In this document: piece by piece, positions 10,211 through 21,244 of the stretch
Numbering within the stretch: position 1 is the stretch's first letter
Layout of the letters: the number at the start of each line of letters is the position of its first letter
Origin: Nannochloris sp. 'desiccata'
Lineage: Eukaryota; Chlorophyta; Trebouxiophyceae; Chlorellales; Chlorellaceae
DNA length: 64,000 bases
Assembly (NCBI GenBank): GCA_019044685.2
Contig: JAGTXX020000009.1
Span: 186,001 to 250,000, forward strand
Direction of reading: 5' to 3'
The notes under the pieces: generated by a model
What the model was told of the DNA's origin: nothing
What the model saw: the letters and a program-made list of their open reading frames with translations, nothing else
The model's database searches: none
Position numbers and translations under genes: made by a program

Positions 10211-10384
10211 TCACTGAACGTTGCACGATGCTCCATCGCCAGCATCATCATGCTGCTTCTGTGTCCAAGCCTTGCAATGGCAACGATCATCAGGAGCAAC
10301 AGAAGATAGAGCAGAATCTATATGGGCCCCGCAACCGACCCAGGTAGGCTTGAAACACTTAACACAGGGTATACGATGACACAT
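10211..10384 (-). CDS. 57-aa cysteine-rich protein with CxxC and GCGAH motifs
   Basis: The frame begins MCHRIPCVKCFKPTWVGCGA and goes on with DDRCHC and a polar tail. The pattern C-x4-C-x2-C-x7-C ... C-x-C suggests a small metal-binding fold. From memory (not checked), short proteins with the signature C-x-C-x-K-P-T-W-x-G-C-G-x-H are widespread and uncharacterised. The frame is open further 5' to 10495, but ATG at 10384 directly precedes the conserved core. A degenerate copy of this ORF and its 5' flank lies at 16543-16682, which supports 10384 as the edge of a meaningful unit. Confidence 0.65.
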   Translation of the reverse strand: MCHRIPCVKCFKPTWVGCGAHIDSALSSVAPDDRCHCKAWTQKQHDDAGDGASCNVQ

Positions 10385-10419
10385 TTTGACTTTGACTTCA
10401 AATTTGATTGTAATGAAGC
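10295..10419 (-). repeat. copy A of a duplicated segment (functional copy)
   Basis: This stretch, covering the 5' flank and first half of the cysteine-rich ORF, is nearly identical to 16543-16682. Shared blocks include AGAGCAGAATCTATATGGGC and GACTTTGACTTCAAATTTGA. Copy A keeps the ATG, the cysteine codons and an open frame. Confidence 0.85.
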
Positions 10420-11092
10420 GTGGTGGTTGAGATTTCAAGTTCTTATATTTTTCGGCAACGACTTGTACCAGCAGCAGCAGTTCCCCTTTGCTCAAGCTGT
10501 TTGCCCTACTCTTACCTACCTGCCTCTTGTTCTACTTGCGGCTTAATCTTTATAAGGGGTTCTATGCGAGCGCTAGTGGGTGACCACTGCAGAAGGCTCT
10601 ATCTTAAATCAATCAATCAGTAACAGTTTATAACCTGCTGTAACAAATCTAAACCTGAATCGTATTGAAGACCAAAAGGAAACTATTTGCAGCTTCATCA
10701 GATTATGCAGATTTTGATTTTTAGGGTGGATCTGTAGATATAAACAATGCACAACACACTTGTAACAAAGAAAGGACGAGATATGTACAGTTGAGCGTCT
10801 TTTGTGTAGGGGCCATGCACTGAGGCCGGCACAAGACTCTCGGTCGATGATATTCACGGACAAGATGGACGAAAAGGATATAGCAATAATATAAGAATCC
10901 CAGCAATGACAAACAACATGATTTATATGACCAAATAAAGAGAGTATTTAATATGAATGATGGTACTGGTGCTGCTACTGGGATACGGGGTTGAGCTCTT
11001 TGGTGCAATTTTTGGCACGCTTCAAAGAGGCTGCCAAAACGACTGGACTACTGCATCTAGAAATAAATTTAAATACTATATAAAAGTAAAAT
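10420..11092. other. spacer without supported gene
   Basis: AT-rich DNA between the cysteine-rich gene and the 3' end of the ABCG gene. The short open frames here show no recognisable motif. Confidence 0.4.
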
Positions 11093-13213
11093 TTAAAGGT
11101 CGATATTACTAGGAAGACGGACCGGCCAGTGGAATGAGTCGACCATGGGAGAGCGGAGAAGGGGGTCAATCTCAGGAGAGATCAAAAAGTTGGACAAATC
11201 AGTACGATACTTGATCAACGCCTGCTGAGCAGCAAGGGCAGCAGCGCTATCGCCAGTGTATTGGAGACGTGCATCCCAATCGGGGTTGGCAGCCTCTTCA
11301 ACGAAGAGTGCGGTAGCAACAGACTTTTGGAACCATTGAGCGACGCAGAGAGGGATGCCATTGACATCGGGGAGAACAGTCTGCACCCCAGTAAACTCAT
11401 TCAGCACCCATGTCTTGAAGAAATAGCTGATGAAGTCGATAGTGTTTAAAAACCTCAAGAATGCGCTGTCAATTGGAATAAGGAAACCAGACAGCATAGC
11501 ACAGACAAGCAAGATGACGTTGATTAAAGCATACGTCACGCCAGATGAGGTCCAGTAACGGAGGATCAAAGCCATATTTTCTGTTGTAACTTCCAAGCAC
11601 AAGCCAACCAAAATCCAGATAAGCCATTTTTCAAAACCGAACTGGAAGTGAACCATTGGATAGACCACCGAGAAAATAACTATGATTGCAATGGAGACGA
11701 TAAATTGTGCAACTTGCATGGCAAAAAACATAGGGGTAAGGCTGTACATCCTCGTCATACTCTCACGGCGAATAAGACGGCATTTCATATCCCAGTTATT
11801 GATGGCTTTGGTGACAGCGCCACCTATGATCATGGTAATGCACACGTAGAGGCAAGACAAACGATTGAAATTAGCTGTGGGAGCGTTGCTTGGGATATCC
11901 CAGAATAAGACACCCAGGATCAAACCAGCGATCAACGCTTGGCCCAATTGAGCAGCCAAAACAGCCTTATTACGGCCAATACCAACGATCTCACGCATCA
12001 AGAGAATGCGGAACTGGAAGAAACCGTTAGTGGCAGGCTTCGCAGGCTTTTCTTTCTTGCCACCGTCGGAAAGCAATTTACGGTAAGTAGCTTGCCGATC
12101 AGCAATTTTCATACCAGCAGTGCCAGCTTCAACATCACCTGCTGGCTTACCCAAACTAGCCACGTAGATTTCAGAGAGGATGCTGGCACTGTCGGGGTCT
12201 TCAACAACGTCCAGCAAGAAATCAGCTGGATTGCCCAACAATGCATCCTTTCCTTTGACGCCAGCATTATGGACATAATCTACAGCTCCAGACATGGGTC
12301 CAGAGTACAAAATATGACCTTTTCTCATAAACAGAGCATTATCAATAACGGTGCACACCTCAATGGAGGGTTGATGGTATGAAAAGGCGACGGTGCGACC
12401 TGTTTGAGCCAAATCTTGAAGGAATTCAACCAAAGAAACAGAAACCCTACTGTCCAAACCACTTAAAGGTTCGTCGAGGAAGATAATGGAAGGATCGCGA
12501 ACAAGTTCAATGGCGATGGATACACGACGACGTTGACCACCCGAGATACCCTTGAGACCGATGGTATCGTCACCAATGAGAAGATCCGCTTTTTCCATGA
12601 GCCCAAGGAGTTCCATGACGCCCTCTGCACGACCACGCTTTTCATCATCTGACAAGTCGGCAGGGAGACGAAGCATGGCAGACGTGGTAATGGCTTCGCG
12701 GACAGTGGCATACGCTAGCAAGACGTCAGATTGCTGGCAGTAGGCCAAGATTCTCTTCCTGTCAGTCTGCTCAGGAGGCTTTTCATTAAAAAAAATATTA
12801 CCAGCTGTAACACCGCCATAGACAGTGCCGCACAAGACATCCATTAATGTTGTTTTACCTGTAAATTGCAAGCAAAAAAGACATTATTCTGAGACAGCGG
12901 TGACAACATAAAAGCAAGAGATACCCGCTGGGCCGTGATTAGGGCTGGAGCAGCCTGGAATGCGATGATGATGTACACGTCGAGATATAATTTGCAACTT
13001 ACCACAGCCAGATGGACCAAAAATTGCAGTAACACGACCTGGCTCAAATTTTCCTGTGATCCCACCCAAGAGGGCGAGCGGGTTGCCATCCTTCCCCTTG
13101 ACAATGAATTCCAGATTCTCAAATCTGCATGTAACGCTCTCTCCCGCCTCCTTCTTCTTACGGAAGCTGACCAAGGTACCTTGTCTTGCTAGGTCTACGC
13201 TGCGATTGGTCAT
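11093..13213 (-). CDS. ABCG-type half-size ABC transporter
   Basis: Exons are 13213-13003 and 12858-11093, joined inside the Walker A codons (GPSGCG|KTTL) by a 144-nt intron, giving 658 aa. The ATPase domain shows Walker A GPSGCGKTTL, Q-loop AYCQQSDVLLA, signature ISGGQRRRVSIA and Walker B IIFLDEPLSGLDS. It precedes about six membrane helices (for example LGQALIAGLILGVLF and IVSIAIIVIFSVVY). The ATPase-first order and one half-unit define the ABCG/WBC subfamily, whose members dimerise to export lipids, sterols or other hydrophobic compounds. The substrate cannot be deduced. The N-terminal ~30 residues before the first beta strand carry no targeting signal I recognise. Confidence 0.92.
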
Positions 13214-13512
13214 GGCAGCGAACCTGACAGTATTACCCCAACGTCGGAAAGCCTTATACTACTATTTCAAGTCTTTTAGATTTAATACGTGGGAAGCGCA
13301 CCCGAATAAATAACACAATTAACCAGCTTTGTCTTACATCTAGCATCTTGATACGGAAAGATTGACAAATTTGCAGTTTTTTTCCGTATCAAAATATTTT
13401 GATACGGATACTTTAAGAGAGAAACAGTCTTGAGGGGCACAGTGGCTTGCTAGATGATCTTGTAAGAGAAAACTAATTCACCTATTGGCTAATAGGGTCT
13501 GTTGGTTTAAGG

Positions 13513-15936
13513 ATGAAGGCTCATATGATACAGATGGCAATAATTGCCCTCTTTTGTCTTGCAATCTCCACGACCCTTTGTCTGGCTCAGCTTACTGAAG
13601 TAGAACAGAATACAATTCTGTATCCTGGTCCGACCTGCAAAGACGCTTGTGCATCATCATCCGCCGACGGCGTCTTTTACTTAGAATGTGGGCAATGCTA
13701 TTTAGATAATAATTTGTTCGATTCTCCCAACTCTAAAGGGTTGCAAAGATTTCCTCTTTATGAATTGAACTTCACCAAACAGCCGGCAATTCCAGCTGCC
13801 CAGCCCGTTGCCTACTCTGAAGAGAATCCCCGTTTTACAGGACTGGTAAGAATATAGCGCAATCGTCGGACGATGCCACTTTCAATTAATTTTCAACATT
13901 TATCCCAGAACCGAACCTTTTTTGTTCTGTTTTTTGTGGTATAAAAATCTACTTGCTGGCAATGTGTGCCAAAAAACATTGTGCTCCTCCCACCCTTACA
14001 TTTTAGCCGAATGGTCGTCTAATATTAGTTACTTTTCTCTATTATTCAGCTGGTTGGTATCGCAAACGGCGCCTTTGGTCCATTTGGTGACACTGAAGAG
14101 ACAAATACCTTGACAATCTGCCCCCTCGGCAAAACTGTCGAGACAGCCGGCCCTGGTGAGTGCGAGACTCGTCTTATCGGAGTTGAGTTTGACTTGGCAG
14201 GTCAATGTATCTCAAATCAGGGGTGGATCACCTCTTTACGTACTCCCTCTTGCGAAGGCGCTGGACCGCCTGCTCCTACTGTCTCTTTTAATGAGCCTGA
14301 ACAACTCGCTGCCCTGTACCCCTTGAAGCGTAACATGAGCTCTGTCGGCGACATCGCCAAGGCAGAAGCTCGTGCTTATTTGACCAACTCCACTGCGGCT
14401 GCTGATAGTTTGTGGGAAGTTGCTCAAAATTCCTTCCTCCAAGGTGCTTGGTATAAGAATGTCACCGCTGCTGAAGTGCCTCGGATGAAGGAGCTCTATG
14501 GCGCCGATTGGACTCCGGAGTTTGATGCTCTCGTTGCCGCTGGCAAACTCACCCAGATGGACTTCACTTTATATGAAGGTCTGGTTCTCACCCCCAATAA
14601 CTCTGCTTGGGCTGTTGCTGCTCATGGCCTCTCCGAGTACGTCCCAACTTTCGATGCGGACGGTAACTTGCAACGAGTGAAAATGACCGTGAAGGCTGTT
14701 CGTCTTTCAAACGCCCCTGAGAGCGCCGATCCTTTTGAATCTGCTGTTTATACCCCCGAGAAGAGTGAATCTGCATTCAACCTTGCAATGCTTGCCCTCC
14801 GCTCTGCATTGATTACCACCGGCATTTGGCCTGGTCATGTTTACAATTACCATCAGATGCAAGGGGCTGCTGCATGGGCTCTTTACAATGGAATTGAGCC
14901 AGAATTTCCAAGTGGTGTCTCTAAACACCCCATCCGTGAGATGTTGGATTACGTCATGGATCCTAGCTACAACCCCGGTTTCTTGGCAGCCGTCTTTTCT
15001 GGCTTTGCAAAGGGTTTACCTGCCACCCCTGTTGAAGGCCCTTACGTTCCGGTTCTGCACGAAAAATATGCCGATAATGGTCCTCTGGGTGTTAACGATC
15101 CCAATACTTTCCTTTCCACCATTCCGAATGAGATGGCTCGACGCAGCCTCTTAGATGCGAAGTTGTTTACCTCTCCTGGTGGTCAGCCATGGGATTTATA
15201 CCCTCTGATGGGTGCTCAAATGAGAATCTATGACATGAGTTTGGAATACACCACCGCTGTTGTCAATGCATACTATCCCACTGATGCCTCTGTTGCTAAG
15301 GACGCGCAAGTTCAGCGTTTTGCCTATCTGTTGACTGCTCCAGAAGGTGCCAACCTTCGTAATGTCACCAAATCCAACAAAATAGCCACTAGAGCTGAAC
15401 TTGCTGAGGTGACCGCTGGTTTGATTTACTTTGGCAATGCTCATGGTACCGAAGCCTTGCAAGATTGGGTGTTGCCACGTGTTGCTTCTCAAGCTCATCT
15501 CCCTCAACGTATAATGATCAGAGCCTTGCCTGACCCCCAAAAGGAATACCAGACTTGGGAAATTGTCGCTGCCGCCCCTGACAACAAAGTTATGTCTCGT
15601 GCTGGTGAATTCGCTATGTTATTTATTGGCTCCACCACCATTTCTGAGCCTTTCGTTCCTCAACAGCAGGACCCAATTACAGGGCTCGTCGTCGGACTGG
15701 GCTCTGAAGTTTCCTCAAATCCACAACTTTTGGAGGAGTACCCTTACTTAAATCCTTCTTACGCTGGATTGCCTCTTACCAGTGAACAGGCAGCCCTGGC
15801 GTTGACTCCAGCAGGGGGTATCAGAATTAAATATTCAATTGGAGAGAACGGCGCTATTGTCTTCAGTGCGTTTGCCATTGCTACAATTTTGCAATTTATT
15901 TCTCTTACCCTTGCTTCTCGGTATAACATGATCTAA
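13513..15936 (+). CDS. secreted/membrane-anchored lipoxygenase-like protein
   Basis: Exons are 13513-13845 and 14050-15936 (phase 0, 204-nt intron), giving 739 aa. It has an N-terminal signal peptide (MIQMAIIALFCLAISTTLCL), a Cys-containing N-terminal region, a long alpha-helical domain and a C-terminal hydrophobic anchor (AIVFSAFAIATILQFISLTL). The helical part lines up by eye with lipoxygenases: GHVYNYHQMQGAAAWALY versus the YHQL helix, KHPIREML versus HPI-x-K-L-L, and YYPTDASVAKDAQVQRF followed by RAELAEV. At the two iron-binding His positions of the YHQ helix I find Ala and Leu, and the later H-x3-N becomes H-x3-A. It may therefore be a non-catalytic relative. Codon use is normal. Confidence 0.6.
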
Positions 15937-16542
15937 TCACTGTCTTCTCTTGTGTTGGGTACTACCTCACCACCAATTTGCCCATCTCCTCGTTTTCCTA
16001 CTCCCTTATAACTTTTTTTTAATTTTGTATATATCATATTACGTCTCTCTTATAATTGTACGGTTATAGCACATGAAATCCCAAGGCTTTGCGAGGCCCT
16101 TGGGCCTCCAGAGAACGGGACTTTGTGCTAAGTAGTGTATGGTTCACACACATACCACGTGGCAAGCCCCCGAAAAACTGGGCTGCCTATGGAACAACGT
16201 CATCTGACCTTTTTAAATGCAGTGAGATAAATTATAAGATAATAATATATACGTTTCGTTCTAAATTAATCTTGTAAACCCCAAAACAAAAGCAAAAGTG
16301 CCTTGATTTATTAGAGGGCTTTCAACTCTCTTTTTTATCGTCCATAATTCTTTAAACCGGTGACATTTTCAGCGTCAGCCGGGTATTGCAACCTCCAATG
16401 CCATAAAAGGCAATGGGAAAATCCATAGAGATGTATACAAGAAGATACAACGTGCTAGTAACATTGTCCACAAGGTGGGAGATAGATGCAAAAGGTAAAG
16501 AGCCAAGATTTTATGATTATTATTTTTATTTTTCCTTGCCGT
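15937..16542. other. spacer at convergent gene ends
   Basis: It contains a perfect 7-bp inverted repeat CCCAAGG/CCTTGGG at 16080-16104 downstream of the lipoxygenase-like gene, and a TGTAA at 16274-16278. No coding potential is supported. Confidence 0.4.
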
Positions 16543-16682
16543 GCAACAGAAGAGATATAATAGAGCAGAATCTATATGGGCCCCGCAATCAACCCAGGTA
16601 GGCTTGAAATACTCAACACAACCAGAATAAGGTATACGATGAAAAATTTTGACTTTGACTTCAAATTTGATTGTAAAGAAGC
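16543..16682 (-). pseudogene. degenerate copy of the 57-aa cysteine-rich gene
   Basis: Copy B of the segment at 10295-10419. On the minus strand the start codon ATG is changed to ATT and the next Cys codon to Phe. A 9-nt insertion follows HRIP, a further conserved Cys codon becomes Tyr, and an 8-nt insertion shifts the frame after the GAHIDSAL block. The match stops before the C-terminal half. The 5' flank remains very similar, so the duplication is either recent or that flank is under constraint. Confidence 0.8.
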
Positions 16683-16703
16683 TACTCAGTGCTTCCGCAC
16701 TTA

Positions 16704-16717
16704 CCCCCCCCCCCCCC
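16704..16717. repeat. poly(C) homopolymer tract
   Basis: A run of 14 cytosines next to the pseudogene and the hairpin repeat copy. It is likely a simple-sequence slippage tract. A second run of 12 C lies in the second RibA intron near 41318-41329. Confidence 0.8.
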
Positions 16718-16724
16718 GCTCATA

Positions 16725-16766
16725 CTTGCTGGATTGTGCAACAAGAGTCGCACTGTAGGTGTCTAG
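16725..16766 (-). repeat. dispersed hairpin repeat, copy 1 (degenerate)
   Basis: Reverse strand of this stretch carries TAGACACCTACA, then GACTCTTGTTGCACAATCC and AGCA, which match the copy at 23455-23524. The 3' arm of the hairpin is lost here, where the sequence runs into the poly(C) tract. Confidence 0.6.
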
Positions 16767-16887
16767 AGGCAATACTATATTACAAACGTGTTACAACCCA
16801 GTACATGGGTTCACACCAAAAATTGAACTCCACTACAAATTCATTTTTAAAAAAGGCGGAAAAAATCTAATCAAATTTCTACTAGTA

Positions 16888-19467
16888 CTATTTCCCGACA
16901 CCAAGAACGAATTTCCGTAAACTGGGCGGCACCTGAGTTTTTTCCAATACTTCTCTTAACGCGACTCCATCTAGTCTCTCCTCCCGTTCCAACTCCCTAC
17001 TAATCCTCGCGTGCAAATCTCTATTCGATTCAATCACATCGCGAGCAGCAGCAAGTGCCGATTCACACAATGACCTCACTTCTTTCTCAACGCTTTTGCT
17101 GACATCACCACCACCATCCATCAAAAGACTATATTCCTCTCCTCCCGCAGCCAAAGCAGCGACACTTAAAGGGCCTACGGCAGTACTCATACCATATTCC
17201 GCCACTGCACGGTGTGCTAAATCAGTTGCACGTCGAATATCATCACCAGCTCCGGTTGAAATAGAAGCTGAGGTGACAGCTTCTGCCGCCCTTCCCCCCA
17301 TCAACATGCATAATTGGCCACGGATTTCATTCTCAAATACTAATACCCGATCTTCAGAGACAGGTGGACTGTATGTGAAACCCAAGGCGCCACCAGATCG
17401 AGGTATAATGCTCAATCGCTCGACTGGATTCGTCATAGGAACTAATGCCGCAACCGCCGTCGCAACCAACGCATGTCCTACTTCATGCCTTGCCACTACC
17501 GCTTTTTCCTCCCCCTTGAGGACACTGCGTTTCTTTTCTAAACCCGCTACTGAACGTAAAATTGCGGAATCGAAATCTAATGCTTTGACGTCATTTTGAT
17601 CTTGCCTTCCCGCTAATAAGGCAGCTTCATTAACTATATTGGCCAAGTCGGCTCCCGTACATCCGGCAGTTTGTGAAGCGATCGCGGGTATGTCGACATC
17701 CTCTGCCAGCGGTAATTCTTTTCGTTCTATATGCACACGTAAAATATGCTCCCTCCCAATTCTATCAGGTCGTTCTACAGGTACGCGTCGGTCAAACCTC
17801 CCTGGGCGCAACAATGCGGGATCAAGAACATCTGCTCTATTTGTAGCGGCAATGCAAATAACGAGTTGATCGAGTGCCGTGTCAAAGCCATCCAATTCAG
17901 TTAGTAGTTGATTTAGTGTTTGTTCACGTTCATCGTTACCGACACTACGCAATCTACCATCCCGTCCTTTGCCTATTGCGTCGATCTCGTCAACAAAAAC
18001 TATACACGGCGATTCTTTTCTAGCTTGGGCGAACAATTCTCTCACTCTCAAAGCACCCATACCGACGTACAGCTCGACAAATTCAGATGCAGAGATAGAA
18101 AAGAATGGGACATTCGCTTCTCCGGCGACTGCTTTGGCTAATAGCGTCTTTCCCGTACCTGGAGGACCGACAAGAAGGACACCTCGTGGTGGTCGAGCGC
18201 CTAATTTCGTAAACCGTTCTGGTTCTTTCAGATATTCCACAATCTCTTGGAGTTCTTCTTTCGCTTCATCGACCCCAGCCACGTCATCAAACGTTATTAT
18301 GGACGGATCAGTAGTATTCTCTCCGAAGAAGCCTTTCTTGCCATTGTTGTTTTGGGTAGAGGTAGTGTGGCGGCGACCAGTGCCGGCACCGCCTCGGCCA
18401 CCGGGAAACTTAAGTTGAAATCTGTTGAGGACAGTGACTAATAACAACGCAATAAAGACATAATTCTGCAGATAATTACAAATAGGAAATACTCAGGGGT
18501 TAGAAGTTGTACATATTGAGTAAAGTAACAGGAATAGCGAAATAAGAAAAGAGGGAACGAGTGGAAAAAACATGTGTTCCTTTCTACCTACCAATACGGT
18601 TCCAAACAATCCTCCTTTCTTCTCCACAGCAGAAATTTGCACTCCATTCGCCAACATTGTCTCATACGGTGTCGGCCAATCCGTTGGTCGCACCGTTTCA
18701 AAACTAATTTTTCTCTGATCAAAGGCAACATCTTTTAAAGCACCTTTTGCAAAAATTTCAGACTTTGGTTGTAAAGCATAGCTTAATTGATTGCCATCCA
18801 CTACGACACGCGTTATCTCATTTCTACGCACAGATTTCACAAATTCGGAGAACGAAATCCGAAGGACAACGCCATCAGGTTGGCTTAAGGGGCTGTTGCT
18901 TACTCCAGGCATTGGGAAAATCCGAAGGAGCAGCATAAAGGCGAGGACGTTGAAGATGAAGCGGACAGAAGTTCCTGGTTTTAATCTGGAAGCTAGTTTT
19001 GACAGCCAGGATTCGTCGTTGTCTGAACGGCGAGGTGGTGAGGTAGATTTAGAGGATTTCTTGCTTTGTGGCTGCGGCTGTTCAGGGTCGTCAGAGGGAG
19101 GCAAGGAGGAAGAGGAGGAAGCAGCTGCTAGAGCGGCAGGAGGTGAAATTTCTAAAGAAGAGGGAGAAGAAGAACTATTGTCTCTCGATGATTTTTCAGC
19201 GTTGGTAGAATTGGAGTCATTTGTGCTGGCTCCATCTGCATCAGCAGATGTTGCTCTAAGTGGTGGTAGCAGGAGCCTGCTTCTTGCTCTTCGGGGAAGG
19301 TCCGCGTTGAATGATCCAGAACTCCTTGGCAATGTGCGAGGTATCTGGCAGCTTCTCAGAGATACGTATGTTTTTGTTGATGCCAATAGTTTCATGCCAT
19401 GCTTGTATAGCGATGGGTTAAGATGCGCTTTGTAGAGAGGTGCCGAGCCTGCTCCTACACAATTCAT
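16888..19467 (-). CDS. FTSH: plastid FtsH metalloprotease, FTSH7/9 type
   Basis: Exons are 19467-18592 and 18465-16888 (phase 0, 126-nt intron), giving 817 aa. A Ser/Arg-rich transit peptide and a low-complexity Ser/Pro linker (~70-150) precede membrane segments at about 168-184 and 293-305. The AAA domain has Walker A GPPGTGKT (~392-399), [10 protein letters not shown] and the SRH block [20 protein letters not shown]. The protease zinc motif is HEVGH (~619-623). Motifs such as [17 protein letters not shown] and KAVVARHE fit the FTSH7/9 clade rather than thylakoid FTSH1/5 or 2/8. It is an ATP-dependent membrane protease, probably in the plastid envelope or thylakoid. Divergent from the ArsS gene. 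Confidence 0.93.
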
Positions 19468-19745
19468 TTTGCGATCACAAGAGCGTAATTTAAAGTGAAA
19501 ATGTGGGTGATGCGCGCAATGATATTGTGGATATTTTGGCTGAGATATGCAGAGAATTTGTGTTGTAAGTCGTTTAAAACCTTTGTTTTCTGTTTAAGCC
19601 ATTCATGTTCACAGCCTGACTTTAAGCGCCTCTTTTTGCTCTTGAAAAGCTATGCTACTAGCAATTGCTATGCATTCCCATAGTTAAGAATATTTGAATA
19701 CATAAACGAACCTGAAGGGCAGTGAACTTGCGTGAGTCTCCCACC
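19468..19745. promoter_or_regulatory. divergent promoter region, FtsH / ArsS
   Basis: 278 bp between two head-to-head genes, both with plastid-type transit peptides. No clear TATA box or repeated motif is visible. Confidence 0.35.
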
Positions 19746-21101
19746 ATGCGATCACAAGCTGGCACTTCATTTCATGTTGAGGGACCCTCTATTAGAGCTC
19801 TCTCGGTTACACAACATGCTGCATTACGTAAATCACGCGTATATAAAATCAGGTAACTACTTTGGGACACGAAGTAATCCAATATTGGCAGACCTCTAAA
19901 GTTTCTAAACTCACTTCTAGCTCACCGCCACCGCTGCCGCCTCCCTCCTGTCTGCAGAGCCACGCCTCCTTCAGAATCTGCTTTCTCCTCTCTCGTTCCC
20001 CAAACTTTAGAAGAATTTGATTCCGATCCTGAAATACAAGAACTCCACAACCGCATCGCTACTCGAGGCCAAGCAGCACTCACTAGAGAAGAAGAAAAAC
20101 TCCGCACCCGCTCCCTCGCCCGTCTCGGCATACCCTCTTTTTCTCAACTGTGTGCTGACCGTGGAGTCTCTCCACTGGCACGTGGTGCTACTACAATTCT
20201 CCAATTAAATATTGGGCTATACTGCAATCAAGCGTGTGGCCATTGCCACGTGGAAAGCTCCCCTCGAAGGACGGAATTGATGACAAGAGAAATCGCATCG
20301 CGTTGTATTGCCCTTCTCGATGCCAGTCCAGGTCTAAAAACACTCGATCTGACTGGTGGAGCGCCTGAGTTATGCCCAGAATTTAAATATATAGTAACAG
20401 AAGCGAGAAAAAGAGGAATTCAAGTAATAGATAGATGCAATTTGACTGTGCTGTTGGAACCGGGCCAAGAACATCTTGCTGATTTCTTAGCTGAACATCA
20501 AGTTAATGTGGTAGCTTCTTTACCGTGTTATACGGCAGATAATGTCGATTCACAGCGTGGAAGAGGCGTCTTTGATCGTAGTATAAAGGGACTACAAGCT
20601 TTAAATAAAGTAGGCTATGGCATTCCCGGCACTGGACTTTCTTTAGACCTCGTTTACAACCCTGGCGGCGTCTTTTTAGCGCCTCCACAAGCGAAGTTAG
20701 AGGATACGTACAGAATTGAGCTTTCTGAAGCCTATGACATTCAATTTACTTCTTTACTCTGCCTGAATAATATGCCAATTAAAAGATGGGCTGATGAATT
20801 ACAGCGCCGGGGTCAATTAGAAGAGTATATGTCTATGTTGGTGGACGCGTTCAATCCTGGTGCTGCAGAAGGGGTCATGTGCAGAAATACAGTGAGCGTA
20901 GGGTGGGATGGAAGGGTCTTTGACTGCGACTTCAATCAACAATTAGATATACCTCTAGGTGGAAAAGACAAAAAGAAAGTAAAGACTGTGTTTGACTTGG
21001 AGAGTTTAGATGAGTTGACTGGACGTGAGTTTGCAGTAGCAAGTCATTGTTATGGGTGTACAGCTGGGTTTGGGGGAGGATGTGGAGGGCAGAGTGTGTA
21101 A
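19746..21101 (+). CDS. arsS: ArsS-type radical SAM protein with plastid transit peptide
   Basis: Exons are 19746-19852 and 19958-21101 (phase 2, 105-nt intron), giving 416 aa. Exon 1 encodes a Ser/Arg/Ala-rich leader with VYKIRA at the junction, resembling a stromal cleavage site. The radical SAM cluster motif CNQACGHC follows LQLNIGLY, then LDLTGGAPEL, LDLVYNPGG and, at the C terminus, the Cys-rich CYGCTAGFGGGCGG typical of the ArsS C-terminal domain. ArsS family members are radical SAM enzymes of arsenosugar synthesis that add an adenosyl group to dimethylarsenite. No ArsM methyltransferase is in the window. The start is set by the ATG in a good context (CCACCATGC) and the clean splice to the conserved frame. 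Confidence 0.85.
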
Positions 21102-21176
21102 GGTGATGCCGTCGTCGTTTTTGATAACAATATCTTTTTTGTTTTTAAGGATACACAAACAAAACATTTATGTTTT

Positions 21177-21181
21177 TGTAA
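21177..21181 (+). terminator. TGTAA poly(A) signal of ArsS gene
   Basis: TGTAA 76 nt after the ArsS stop, the usual position and sequence of the chlorophyte polyadenylation element. Confidence 0.5.
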
Positions 21182-21244
21182 TTTTTTTGTCAATTCTGTG
21201 TTAACAAGCATATACCTCACTCAGTATATGCTCAAGGATGTCAA

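Noticed and set aside
17096..17599. 167-codon plus-strand frame within FtsH
   Set aside because: Antisense shadow of the protease domain.
9874..21101. Interpretation of 10-21 kb as a defence or biosynthetic cluster
   Set aside because: Genes are on mixed strands with unrelated families; only the 57-aa/109-aa pair shows tight linkage.
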